DNA from: Rhinopithecus roxellana
Taxonomy: Eukaryota > Chordata > Mammalia > Primates > Cercopithecidae
Reading direction: 5' to 3'
Assembly: GCF_007565055.1 (NCBI RefSeq)
Contig: NC_044554.1
Coordinates: forward strand, 146,257,463 to 146,321,462
DNA length: 64,000 nucleotides
Numbering within the stretch: the first letter of the stretch is position 1; every line of letters begins with the position of its first letter. Both the position numbers and the translations under genes were made by a program. Positions 22,085 through 32,650 of this stretch are shown here, in pieces. Below the pieces are notes generated by a model. That model did not search any database and was not told the origin of the DNA. It saw only the letters and a program-made list of their open reading frames with translations.

Positions 22085-22550
22085 AACTCATAAACACCTA
22101 GAAATCTCATTAATTTGGGCTCTGATAGATCTGATTTTATAGTGATTTCAGTAGGACAAGGACTCTAATGTAAGCTTTGCTACACAAAGTGATGCCAGGG
22201 ACAGGGCTGCAAAAGAAAGAATTCAAGATCTCATCCCTCCTGCTTCCACTGCAGTCCCGACTGCAGCCTTAGCTCACTGACTTGATCACAGTTTCAACTT
22301 GAGTCAGGCTTCCCGAGGCCACCCTGAATGATTTCCCACAGTTCCCCTTTGCGCTGGTTCTGAGAGTCCTGCCCTTGGGCTTGCCCCAGCAAATGGTGCT
22401 CAAACAGAAACCAATGGGACTGAGGTGTGCAGAGGAGCAGGTACAGCCCTAGGCAGTGGAAAGAAACTATGTCCAAAGTAAGTCTTTGAACTTGAGGTTG
22501 GGCACTCTGTGGCACCATGTTATCCAAGACCTCTGAGTAGATCAGATGGC
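22085..22550. other. Unique sequence
   Basis: No repeat or exon named. The 119-codon minus-strand open frame (22294-22653) has no recognised domain. Confidence 0.45.
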
Positions 22551-22551
22551 A

Positions 22552-22695
22552 GAGGAAAAGAAGTCTTAGCTCTGTCACTTTCTTGGTCAGTGTCTTTGGG
22601 CAAATCACCACATGCCTCTGAATTCCTGTTTTCTCATCTCTAAATGGGGCCAATACATGCAGGACTGTTGCATGTAGATGATGAGATGTTAAGAG
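22552..22695 (+). repeat. MIR SINE, sense
   Basis: CTTAGCTCTGTCACTTTCTT, TTTGGGCAAATCACCACATG, CTGTTTTCTCATCTCTAAAT and GGGGCCAATACATGCAGGAC follow sense MIR. Confidence 0.75.
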
Positions 22696-22708
22696 GACTT
22701 TTCTTTCC

Positions 22709-22931
22709 TTTTTTTTTTTTTAACCCCCAGAGATGGGGTCTTGCTCTGTTGCCCAGGCTGGAGTACAGCAAATGGTACAATCATGGATCACTATAGACTC
22801 TAATCCTTGCGGCTCAACCAATTTTCCTGCCTTAGCCTCCCGAGTAGCTGGGACTATAGGCATGTGCCACCATACCTGGCTAATTTTAAAATTATTTGTA
22901 GAGATAAAGTCTCACTATGTTGCCCAGGCTG
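22709..22931 (-). mobile_element. AluJ, antisense, truncated
   Basis: T-run, then AGATGGGGTCTTGCTCTGTT, through the linker (TAATTTTAAAATTATTTGTA), to TTGCCCAGGCTG. The remainder of the left monomer (Alu 5' end) is absent. Divergence suits the old J subfamily. Confidence 0.88.
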
Positions 22932-22989
22932 AAGAGGGCTTTCTTAATATAAGCCTTATAAAATGCTGTAAAAACATGAAGGTTATCTT

Positions 22990-23490
22990 GAAAGTCACTA
23001 TGAAAAGTCCACATTGGTTAAACATCACCGATGTGCTTACTATGTTTGAGAGCTGGAGAGATGACAAAGAAGAATAACAGATTCTCCACCCTTCAAGAAT
23101 TTTGAGGACTCATAGGCTAGTGAGAGAGGTGGTTGTAAAGACAATAATTACAGCAGAGTGCTAAGTATAGAACAGAACAGAACACCAGGTGTAGGGGTGC
23201 AGGGAGGAGGAAGGCACAACTACACCTGGGGTCTCAGCAAAGGCTTATGAGACCAGAAGATGTTAGGGTTGAATCGTGAAAGGGAAGTAGGAGGTTGTCA
23301 GGCATGTAGGGGGCATTCTGGGTGGAGGAAACAGTCTGTGAAAAGGCAAGATGGGCAAAAGGATAGAGTTATGGGCAATTTCAAGCAACTGGTTGCTGCA
23401 GAGTTTGGGGTATGTAGGTGGGAGCTGAGGTTGAAAAGGGATGACCAGGTCACATCTTGGAGACCTCTTTTATGGAGGACACAGCTAAAT
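22990..23490 (-). repeat. L2 fragment, antisense
   Basis: GTCTCAGCAAAGGCTTATGA, GTAGGGGGCATTCTGGGTGG, AGGAAACAGTCTGTGAAAAG, GCAAGATGGGC parallel antisense L2 ('gggaagagcattccaggcagagggaacagcaagtgcaaaggc'). Diverged; moderate certainty. Confidence 0.5.
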
Positions 23491-23494
23491 AATG

Positions 23495-23995
23495 CAGTAA
23501 GAAATAAAACAAGAATAGGTAAATATGGCAAGCAATCCTTTTACAGATCCCTCTCTCAGACATAAGATACTAAAAGACACTGAGCTTCCAGATTTTTGAC
23601 TCCCTGTGAGATGCACTGGGCGTGAGTTTTGAGCATGTCCTTGTGAGGAACTCCAGCCAGCAGTCCTGGACTTTGAGCCATCCCACGCCAGACTGCAGAT
23701 GATTCCAGCTCCTAGTCATGGAGTCACTCCAGTCAAATACCAAAATCCTTTGGGTATTTCCTACTGAGGTCCTGGATGAGGCATCCTCACTGTGCCCATT
23801 AAATGATTCCCAGAATCTGTGAGTACAGGCAGTTGTTGTATCCCAGGGTGAAGTCACTGATGTAAAACAGGGAAAGGCCCTCACGTTGAGGATAGCTGCC
23901 TGTGAGAAGAGGATCATCTGCCCAGGGCATGTCCTAAGGTCGTACGATTCATGCTGCTGCCACTGGCCTTTCCAAAACCCAGACACCATCATGCC
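23495..23995. other. Unique sequence
   Basis: A 140-codon minus-strand open frame (23570-23992) has no recognised domain. Nothing else recognised. Confidence 0.4.
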
Positions 23996-23999
23996 ACTC

Positions 24000-24425
24000 C
24001 TCTGATTTAAAAGTTGCTGCGGGTCCTCTCTGGCTGCAGAATGTAGCCTAACTGCTCAGTCTGTTGCTCAGGTTATTCGCAGCCCAGCGCTCACCTTCGC
24101 CCAGAGCTTCCTCTCCTGTGACCCTCCCCAGCAGCTCCACGTCCTCGCCTCTTTGCTGCTTGGGGAAAGCATACTCCTCATTCAGGGTCGGCCAATTCCA
24201 GCCTGTCCTCACAGGCAAGAGAACAGCCTCCTCTTCCCGGCTCGCTCAGCACTCAACACTTTCTTCTTAGAGCTCTTTCCAGACCTTCATTTTTGTGTCT
24301 GTACTTTGGAAAGACTGTGATTTCCTGGAGGGTAGGGACCATGTCTGACTCATGTTTGTAGTCTCAGGGCCCAGCTCTGTGTCCAGTTCAGTAAATGTTT
24401 TAGATGATTGAATGGATGTCTGGGT
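24000..24425 (+). repeat. L2 LINE 3' region
   Basis: TAAAAGTTGCTGCGGGTCCT, GAATGTAGCCTAACTGCTCA, GCCCAGAGCTTCCTCTCCTG, TTTCCTGGAGGGTAGGGACC, CAGTTCAGTAAATGTTTTAG and a final GATTGAATGGATG track sense L2. Confidence 0.68.
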
Positions 24426-24617
24426 GGAAGGGAGGTGTGATCCCCAGCAAACACCTGAGTGAATGTTTTCCAGGGGTGAGTCAGGAGTGGTCTGTAAGTG
24501 CTGTTTTCTACTGCTTTGTCTTCGGCTGTTTTCGTTTCATTCTCTCCCTCCTGCATTGCTCCTCTTACACTCATTTTTAAAATACGTCTTTCTAAAATTA
24601 AAAAAAAATTAATAATT

Positions 24618-24742
24618 AAAAAATAGAGATGGGATCTTGCTAATTTGCCCAGGCTGATCTTGAAATATTGGGCTCAAGCAGTCCTCCTGGCTCGACTTCC
24701 CAAAGTTCTGAGATTACAGGCATGAGTTACTGCACCCAGCCC
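24618..24742 (-). mobile_element. Single Alu left monomer (FLAM-like), antisense
   Basis: AGAGATGGGATCTTGCTAAT, CAAGCAGTCCTCCTGGCTCG, CAAAGTTCTGAGATTACAGG, CATGAGTTACTGCACCCAGC: one monomer only, next to an A/T-rich stretch. Old and diverged. Confidence 0.75.
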
Positions 24743-24744
24743 AT

Positions 24745-25685
24745 TTTTTTTGTGCACCAATTTTTAGAAATAACTGCCATGTTGGGGTTTGTATATTTGG
24801 GGCATAGATACCCAGGTAATACCCCCATCCCAGAAGTTACTTCGGTTGTTCTGTGGATGATAAATCAGAGACTTAAACTGCAGATTTCTCTTTTATATGT
24901 CTTAATTGACTATATTAGGAATTATTAGTTACAATGAAAAGGAGAGGTAGAGAAAACATAATTCAGTGTTCTGACACAAGGCTGTTTCCTGTGGTCCACA
25001 GGCTACTTTTTTTTTCTATTTAAAATTAGAAACTGATGATACTTTCACTTTTTCCCTTAGGAAAATATTTATGGATTTAGTGATCTTACTTTGAGGGTAA
25101 TTCTCCAATGATGCTGCCTAAATGTTTCTCCTTTAATTTCATCCCAAGGCCAAGCTTTAATGCTTGAAATGATTAGTTCACACTGCAACTAATTTAGAAT
25201 TTGAGTTAACACAGACACAGTTTGCATGTATATTCTCGTAAGAAAGGTTTGAAATAACCCTTTATCTGCAAGGGTTCAGTATTGCCAACACGCAGCATTT
25301 CATCCAAATTTGTCACCATTTTACAAATGAAGGGCTCAAGAAATCAAGGCCTTTTGAATCATCAGGGCCTACTAATTTTTTTTTTTAAAGACTAAGTGCT
25401 TGTGATGCATGAATAGGTGATGGAGACATTTACAAATTTCAGTTTTTAGTCCATTGATCTCATTTACTTATTAAGAGTCATTTATAGAAAATTCGATCCA
25501 ACCAAGTACCTGTATAAGGTAATGTAAGCAATGACTTTGTAAACTAGTAAAAACTATGCCAGGTATCATTGACATCTGCATGTACTTGTAAATCCAAGAC
25601 TGCATTTTAAAAGATGTAGACAATCTAGATGTATTTGCCTACCATTGTGTTACAAATAAATCTATATATTTTTTCTTTTTATATT
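24745..25685. other. Unique AT-rich sequence
   Basis: No exon seen. A MIR-like trace (CACCATTTTACAAATGAAGG, near 25315) is too short to call with confidence. Confidence 0.45.
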
Positions 25686-25689
25686 TTTT

Positions 25690-25880
25690 AATTAATGTAT
25701 TTTTTATTATACTTCAAGTTCTAGGGTACATGTGCACAACGTGCAGGTTTGTTACATAGGTTTACATGTGCTGTGTTGGTGTGCTGCACCCATTAACTCA
25801 TCATTTACATTAGGTATTTCTCCTAATGCTATCCCTCCCCCAGCCCCCCACCCCACGACAGGCCCCGGTGTGTGATGTAT
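25690..25880 (-). mobile_element. 5'-truncated primate L1 (L1P), antisense
   Basis: Short, fairly well-preserved L1P 3' end: ATTATACTTCAAGTTCTAGG, GTACATGTGCACAACGTGCA, GGTTTGTTACATAGGT, CTGCACCCATTAACTCATC, ATGCTATCCCTCCCCCAGCC and CCCCGGTGTGTGATGT. Much younger than the L1M copies here. Confidence 0.92.
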
Positions 25881-25884
25881 ATCA

Positions 25885-26365
25885 CAATTATTTTTCATAT
25901 TAAGATAAACAAAACCAGAAAAGGTGTTTCTACTTTTTGTATTTCTGCTTTTTGTATCCTATATCCTGGAGAGAAACCAACTTTTGCAACCCAGCTACCT
26001 GCATTTTCAAGTCAAGTAAACAAACTTGCAATCCAAAAGTGTAAGCAGCACCTCTGCTGGAGATAAGAAGTGGCTTAGACATAAACCCATCACTACCCCT
26101 CCCACAACCTGCTTCTCACCTCATCTTTCTTCCAGCAAAGCTGGTTTGAAGGCTCTGGACTTTGGATCATGGCCTCAGGCCGCTGTCCTGGATGGCTGGT
26201 CTCAGAAGACCCTCTGAAAACCCAAAGCAGCCTCGGCTACCAGGGATTCACTTCTCATCTTAAAAATATTCTTTAGAGGCGAGATTTAAACCTTCACTTT
26301 CTAGGCCCTAGAGTTCCCTTCTCAGAATAACAGGTGGACTACACAGATGGCTGCATTCTCCTTAC
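25885..26365. other. Unique sequence
   Basis: No repeat or gene recognised. Confidence 0.45.
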
Positions 26366-26369
26366 AGCG

Positions 26370-26935
26370 GCCACAGGATCTTTAAAAATGTAAATCATGT
26401 CCTGTAACCTGCCTTCCCGTTGCATTTCAGATATCCAGTTTCCTCACCCAGGCCTTCGAGGACCTTTGGGATCCTGCCCTGCTCTTCTTGCATGCCTGGC
26501 TTGAAGCTCTTCCCCTCCCAGACTTGCTTTTCCCCTCCAAGCCTTGCTCTTCTCCTCCCAGCCTCACTCTGCTCCAGCCCCACTCTCTGGTCTGGCCTCA
26601 GACATGCCCAAATTTCTGCCTCCAGGGACTTTGTGCGTCAGGTATTTCTGTCTAGTACATTCTTTTCTTTTCTGTTTGTTTGTTTTGGCATGCAACCATG
26701 AATTCCTCCCCTTTAGGTCTCAGCTTAACCCTTACCTGACCACCTGGTCTACACTGGTTTCCTACAAACCCTTCTGTATTGTCTCACTCCATATCAGTCT
26801 TTATTACAGCAGCATTGTCGTTCTCTCCTGGGCCTTTATATTTGGTCATGACTTCTTTACCTATCTCTGTGCTTCCCCACCTGACTAGAAACTCCATGGG
26901 AGCAGGTACTTCAGTCATCTGGGCCTTGCAGGAGA
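26370..26935 (+). repeat. L2 LINE 3' region; tail resumes at about 27370-27400
   Basis: CCCAGGCCTTCGAGGACCTT, TCTGCTCCAGCCCCACTCTC, GGTCTCAGCTTAACCCTTAC, GACTAGAAACTCCATGGGAG, CAGGTACTTCAGTCATCTGG follow sense L2. The expected tail (ATTGAATGAATGACTGAA) appears only after the LTR-like block ending near 27365, so the L2 seems split by it. Confidence 0.72.
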
Positions 26936-26939
26936 CCCT

Positions 26940-27365
26940 GCTCTAAGCTGGTATTGCTGGCATTGCTAGATGCCCAGCTAGACCACACGTCCCAGCTTCC
27001 CTTGTGGCTGTGCTGCTGGGTGGCTAAGTCATCACCTGAAGAGCGGGAGAGGAAATGATGTGTTTAGCTTCTGCCTCATTTGCTCAGAAGGCATTCCCCA
27101 GCCCTAGACATGTACCCACTTTTCCCTCCTGAGGACAGGAGCATGGCAGTGCCCATGATCAGCCTGACTGTGCAGACAAGGACACACTCTGGAGGGTGGC
27201 AGAGCAACTGTATGGACAGACATGGGCCTAAATGACCACATGTGGCAGAGCTTCCACCAGCCTGGACCATTTACCTTGAAATGTTCCATGAGTGCAGAAT
27301 AAACCTGTGTGTCTTTAAGCCACTATACTTGGTCTCTTTGTCATGTGGCTTAGCTTTCGGCCAGA
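26940..27365 (+). mobile_element. LTR-like repeat (MaLR/ERVL-like 3' end) inside L2
   Basis: AGCTTCCCTTGTGGCTGTGC, AGAGGAAATGATGTGTTTAG, GGTGGCAGAGCAACTGTATG, GCCTGGACCATTTACCTTGA, GCAGAATAAACCTGTGTGTC and TTTAAGCCACTATACTTGG parallel a known LTR type ('ccactt...gaaataaacttctatcttgtttaagccactg'). Subfamily not fixed. Confidence 0.6.
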
Positions 27366-27404
27366 CAGTCGAATCAATAGTTATTGAATGAATGACTGAA
27401 TCCT

Positions 27405-28140
27405 CAGAGGCTCGCCAATTTTACCTGGTGCCTTCACTACCATAGGGGTAAGGGGGGAGGTGGTCATCACCGGGAATCATTCACTGAGCACCTGCCGTGT
27501 ACTGGAAAACACTCACCAGGAACTTTTCTGTACTGGTTGGGTATCTTCATCTTTTCCCATCTGAAAGCTCCCTGTGGCCTGAAGTGATGTCTCACTGCAC
27601 TGTTGATGGATTTTTCTCTACCGTCCCAAGGAAACCAAACTTGAAAGAATGTCACGAAGCATGCAGCATGTAAGTCATGCTCTTCATGTGAAGATTCTAA
27701 GTTGTTCTATTGTGAAAGATCTTGTGTGAAACAGAAATGTGATCTTATAGACTGTGGTAGTTTGTGACCCACATTATGGCAGAGAGTTCTGCCCACTTAA
27801 TAGTGCTATACTTACTTCCAAAGTTAATGTCTGCGACATTTCATACTTGAACTTCTAATGTTAGGTAAATTTTTCAGAAACTCTTGGTCCACAATGATGG
27901 GTGGTTTTGTTTGTTTATTAAACTTTTGGGGAGCATATTAGCTGGGAGTAATGATTTTTCTAAGAACTGCCAGTTATGGCTTTAATTTTGGGGAAAAATA
28001 TTTCCTCCTTTGCTATGAACTTCTGTTTATTGGGTGCTGGTGTATTTTTCAGCTCTACTATATTTGACAAAAGACATTTAGTAAAGCTGTTCAGTTAATT
28101 TCTTACCTCCTCCCAGAGGTAGCATTTTAACAGAAGATAT
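27405..28140. other. Unique sequence
   Basis: No gene recognised; AT-rich toward the right. Confidence 0.45.
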
Positions 28141-28142
28141 CA

Positions 28143-28460
28143 GGGATGGGCACAGTGGCTCATACCTGTAATCCATAAGCCATTAGATGGCTGAGGTGGG
28201 AAGATTGCTTGAGGCCAGGAGTTCGAGACCAGCATGGGCAACATATTGAGTTTCCATCATTAGAAATATAAAAAATAAAAAAATACAAAAGTAGCCAGGC
28301 ATGGTGGCATGCGCCTGTAGCCCCAGTTACTCAGGAGGCTGAGGCAGGAGGATCACTTGAGCTCAGGAGCTTGAGATTGCAGTGTGCTAAGATAGAACCA
28401 CTGTGCTCTAGCTGGGTAATAGAGTGGAACCTTGTTTCTAAAAACAAACAAACAAAAAAA
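28143..28460 (+). mobile_element. AluJ, sense
   Basis: Full dimer, diverged: GGGATGGGCACAGTGGCTCA, GCTTGAGGCCAGGAGTTCGA, CAGGCATGGTGGCATGCGCC, GATCACTTGAGCTCAGGAGC, ending in a degenerate (AAAC)n tail. Confidence 0.92.
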
Positions 28461-28464
28461 GAAT

Positions 28465-29200
28465 CCGAACAAAACTAGACTGGACTCAGGGGGCCAGTGC
28501 CTTTTCCAGCTTACTTTCTGCTATGTATCCTGCACTTAGACCCAGATTTGCCAATAAACGAAAGACAGAACATGCAGGATTATGCAAGAAATGTACAACA
28601 TCGGATACTTTCAGTGACTTTTGTCAAAATTGAAACACCTCCCTTGACTTTAAATTTCATAAGTTCCTAAGTAAAGACTAAAATCTTTACAGATGTATTG
28701 AAACAATATGCATATCATAAGCCCTACCATTTCCTGAGTTTGGCCAGATTGTGGGAAAATGTTTTGAGTCTACTTGAGTCATCAGGAAAGTGGCAGATGA
28801 GCTTCCTGTGGGCAAGAATAAGTCAATGCACTCAGGGAAAAATACTCTTAAACTCAAAATCAGGACACATGACTGATGAGGTTGATAATAGAAGGAACTA
28901 TTTAAGATTGAGGCCTTGTTGGAAAATCCAGGAGGCATCCTTGCTAGACTTGCAGGCTGAGGGTTCTGAGTTATTGGTTATGACTGAATTTGTAAGAGTG
29001 GGAATGAGTTGTGGAGGCTGATTCCTGACCTGCCTGCGGGCTGCTGCCTTGGCAAGGGTCATCTTTGTGCTATTTCTTGCCATCATTGTTAGCAGGTGCA
29101 GCAGCTTTGGAATCCACATGTGGACGAAACTTTACAGTCTACAAAACATAGTAACATCCACAATCTCATTTGATTCTCAGATACAGGAATGGAGAAAAGA
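28465..29200. other. Unique sequence
   Basis: No repeat or exon confidently recognised. The 107-codon open frame (28698-29021 +) has no recognised domain. Confidence 0.45.
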
Positions 29201-29204
29201 TACT

Positions 29205-29680
29205 TTTCTTATAGCATCGTATCAATAAGTGACACAAAAGTTATTAACAAAATATAGCAAATTGAGTCCAGCAATAGATGGGATTTATCTCAAGAATATA
29301 AGATTCTTTAAACATTTGAAAATTAATTACTATAATTTAATAAGTTACAGTATATGGGGAACATATGTAATCATCTCAATATAGATAGAAAATGCATTAG
29401 GCAAAACTCAACACTCACAGTAAACCAGGACCAGAAGGGGATTTCTTCAACCTGATATGAGGACAGCTATGAAAAATCTACAGGTAACATATTTAGTGGT
29501 AAAATGTTAAACCCTTTTCCTGTAAGAGTGGGAATGAGGCAAGGGCGTTCACTCTCACCACTTCTATTTAACATTGTACTGGAAGACCCAGCTAGTACAA
29601 TAAGGCAAGAAAAAAAGGGCATACAGATTGGAAAGGAAGAAGTAAAGCTGTCATTATTTGTAGATTGCATGACTATCTAC
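29205..29680 (+). pseudogene. L1 ORF2 reverse-transcriptase relic
   Basis: Sense L1 fragment covering the RT region: AGAATATAAGATTCTTTAAA, AAATGCATTAGGCAAAACTC, TCTCACCACTTCTATTTAAC, TTGGAAAGGAAGAAGTAAAG. The open frame at 29504-29704 retains RQGRSLSPLLFNIVLE and EEVKLSLF, but the catalytic FADD has become FVDC. It is truncated at both ends and dead. Age suits L1M. Confidence 0.88.
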
Positions 29681-29681
29681 A

Positions 29682-29812
29682 TATTATTGCCATTACGAAG
29701 ATGAGGAAAGTGAGGCTCAGAGAGATGAAGTGATTTGTATGAGCTCAGGCAGGTGTGAAGGATGGCACTGGCACTCAAACTTAGATCCCCTGACTCCAAA
29801 CCCTGGAATAAA
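29682..29812 (-). repeat. MIR SINE, antisense
   Basis: AAGATGAGGAAAGTGAGGCT, CAGAGAGATGAAGTGATTTG, TGAGCTCAGGCAGGTGTGAA and CTTAGATCCCCTGACTCCAA follow antisense MIR; it abuts the L1 relic. Confidence 0.82.
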
Positions 29813-29814
29813 AG

Positions 29815-30185
29815 GAGTGACTATTTCATTCACTTAAACCTAAAGTAAAGTTTCAGTTATGCTTCTTAAATAAGATCCAGTGGCATTGGACGTTTTCCAG
29901 AGCAAATCAACTAAAATGAAAGTGGGAATGCAGAAGGCTTATCAGTACAGGACAGACTAACTGGCTAGGCTCTTTAGCCTGAGCACAATAAAGTGTGGAC
30001 AATATGGGACTAGGGTGACCATGGACTCATTTGCCAGCTCCTGAGATGGCAAAACTATTGATCTCAGTAAGTCAGGACTGGTAAAAATACTTTCTCACAG
30101 TAACTTCAATATACTCATGAAACTCATTGTCAAGAGATGGTGCAGGATAGAAAAGGTTTAGAAAAAAAGATGTTAAGAGATTCAT
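29815..30185. other. Unique sequence
   Basis: Nothing recognised. Confidence 0.4.
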
Positions 30186-30187
30186 AA

Positions 30188-30310
30188 CTAGGCTGACCAT
30201 ATCATTTATCATCATAACTGTGACTCATTTGAGAGAAAGAGGGTGCTATTAGTAATTGCCCTAGGTCAACAGGCATAAAGACTGTCCTGGGCGAATTAGG
30301 ACATTTGGTC
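30188..30310. mobile_element. Probable MITE-like DNA transposon
   Basis: CTAGGCTGACCATATCATTT at the left, AACAGGCATAAAGACTGTCC and TGGGCGAATTAGGACATTTG, with TGGTCCACCA at the right. Inverted-like ends (CTGACCA...TGGTCCA) recall a known 'tagggtgaccatatg...ggtcaccct' element. Family not fixed. Confidence 0.45.
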
Positions 30311-30514
30311 CACCAGCCTATAATAGATATAAAGGAGACTGGCATGTTTGGGTGCTGGGGAGTGGAGAGGCACATCAATAACATCAGTTTTGTAGCATCT
30401 GTTCAGGCACTGGCCAGGCGACTCACGGTGCATGTCTTAGGGCCTGGAACCCCTACTAGGAGAGTCAGATCTTTGCTGCCCCTTCAGGTGTTCCTGGCCC
30501 TTGCTGCTAATTGT

Positions 30515-30762
30515 AATAAATAAGAACAATAGCGATCATGTGTTGAGCACTTACTACACACCAGGCACTGAGAAGTGCTTTATGTGAACAATTTCATTCA
30601 ACAATCCTAGAAGGAAGGCACTATTCCTACCTCCATTTTACAAGTGAGGAAACAGCGTGTCAGAGAGGTTGAGTAACTTTCCCAAGGTCACTCATCTGGG
30701 AAGTATTGGAGCTGAGATTTGAACCCAGACTCTCAGCCATGATGTTAACCAGTCTTTACCTT
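30515..30762 (-). repeat. MIR SINE, antisense, near full length
   Basis: TGTTGAGCACTTACTACACA, CCAGGCACTGAGAAGTGCTT, CTCCATTTTACAAGTGAGGA, AGAGAGGTTGAGTAACTTTC, CCAAGGTCACTCATCTGGGA, GATTTGAACCCAGACTCTCA: one of the best-preserved MIRs in the window. Confidence 0.93.
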
Positions 30763-31464
30763 TTCTCTTTTGGGTTGCAGGCCAATTCAAGGACCCAGGT
30801 GTCTGGCATAGGATGAGTGTATGGTTAGACAGCGCCAGAGTGGAAATTGGGGAACCTCAGTGACATCCCAGCCTCCATATCAGCCTTGAGCCCACACCAA
30901 GAGTCACACAGAAGCACAGAGTGACTGCTGGTAACTGCTTAGAGTAGACATGACCCCGGTTTTTGGCCCAGAGCAGCGCCAGCTTCCAGAGCAAATCATG
31001 GAGTGAATTATCCAACAGCTTTGTTGTGTTTATTATTGCATCGTTTTGCTGTGTGGACAGACAGGAATCTTGTCCCTCCAGATACCTGGGTAATGTTCCT
31101 ATAACCACCCAGGTCATTTTTGGGCCAGGCAACCCACGTTCAATTCTTTTCATCTTTTTCCATCAGTCAATCCTTAATTATTTTTATTGCTTTTCTCTGA
31201 ACTCTGTTCAATTTGCTGGCATATCGCTTTTCGGGTAGTGAGATACCACAAATGTTCTTCAGAGAAATTATAATCTCCTGTGCATGATGTAATGCTTTGG
31301 CTTAGGAAGTTGAAAATCACAGCAGCAATTTCAGCTGCTATTGGTATCATAACCCGCGATCAATTTGGTCATCTCCAATTAACTTGACTTTTTTTTTTTT
31401 CAGTGAAAGTAAGTACCTGGCTCAAAGTCAATATGATTTATATCTGGACTATTCCAAGGATATG

Positions 31465-31513
31465 TATATATGTATGTGTGTGTGTATTAAAAGCAAAAAA
31501 AAAAAAAAAAAAA
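31465..31513. repeat. (TG)n plus A19 simple repeats
   Basis: TATG/TG-rich run at about 31465-31486 and A19 at 31495-31513. Confidence 0.85.
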
Positions 31514-32628
31514 GAAGAAGCAAGTTCAGGAAGCAAAAAAGAATGTCTGGTCTTTGCTCATTACTGATCACCCACAATGTGCCAGACCCCAGCTGCTAAC
31601 TAAGCTCAAGAAGAATCTTATCTTGAAATGTTTAGGACATTTAAAATATTTTCTTCATTAAAAATTACTCTTGTTTTCCTTGAAACCCTTTAATGATTAC
31701 ATTTTTACTCTCCTGTTCCTATTTGTAGATTGAGAGCTTTCTTTTCTAGTAACAGTGACCCACTGTGACTCAGGTTATAACTATCTGTGGCTTGATTATT
31801 TCAAAGTTAATTATGCTTTGGCATGAATAATTACATTAAGCAGGTTATATTAGAATACTCACCATGTAATATTCTTTTCTCATAAGTAAAAATGGAAGAC
31901 TGAGTTAACTTGGAGTTGTAAGAAATTAATTTGAATGATTTGCCCTCCCTCAGATTTAAGCCACTTTGGTTACTTCTTTTTTCCAAGATGACTTGTTTTT
32001 TTCAAGTCTATTTGTCTTTAGAGCAGCTTTCTTTTCTTTTTCTTTTACCTTGTATTATTTGCACAAAGTTGGCTGTGTATTAGTTCCAAAATGATGGCAT
32101 TGTCTCATGACAATCACAGAGGCAGTTTTAAAGTTCTGTTATTTAGCACATAATAAAAAAACACCAGGAACACAAAGCTTCTCCATGAGGGATGGCTCAC
32201 TAGTGTATAGAGTTGAATCATGCAGAGCTGGATCTGGCCACCCATCATCTCTTGTCCAGATGATGGCTTTGAAATGGCCTCTCAGAAAGTCAGAGCTGAC
32301 CTCGGGCCTGTCCACAGCCCCAGCAGCTGTTTCCTGCCTCCCAGTCATCTCATGATGGAATGCAGATCTAGTTGATGTTTTCAGCCCTACGGATCACTTC
32401 CTTTTGTAATTTAGACCCATGAAGGCCTTCTCAAATGGTTTTGTTCATGGTGTAAAAAGTCATTTTCTTCCAAGAATCTACCTATGTTTCAGAGTTGGCC
32501 TCATTTTCTGCAAGGTCAGCTTTACCTGGGGTTGGCAGAGAGATGATTTGGGACATGGATTTCATTAGTGCATTTTGTTTAAAAACGAATACAAATCACG
32601 TTCTTTGGTGTGTGTCTTTAGTTGAAAA

Positions 32629-32650
32629 CACCACCACCACCACCATCACC
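32629..32650. repeat. (CAC)n microsatellite
   Basis: About seven CAC units with one CAT. Confidence 0.85.
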
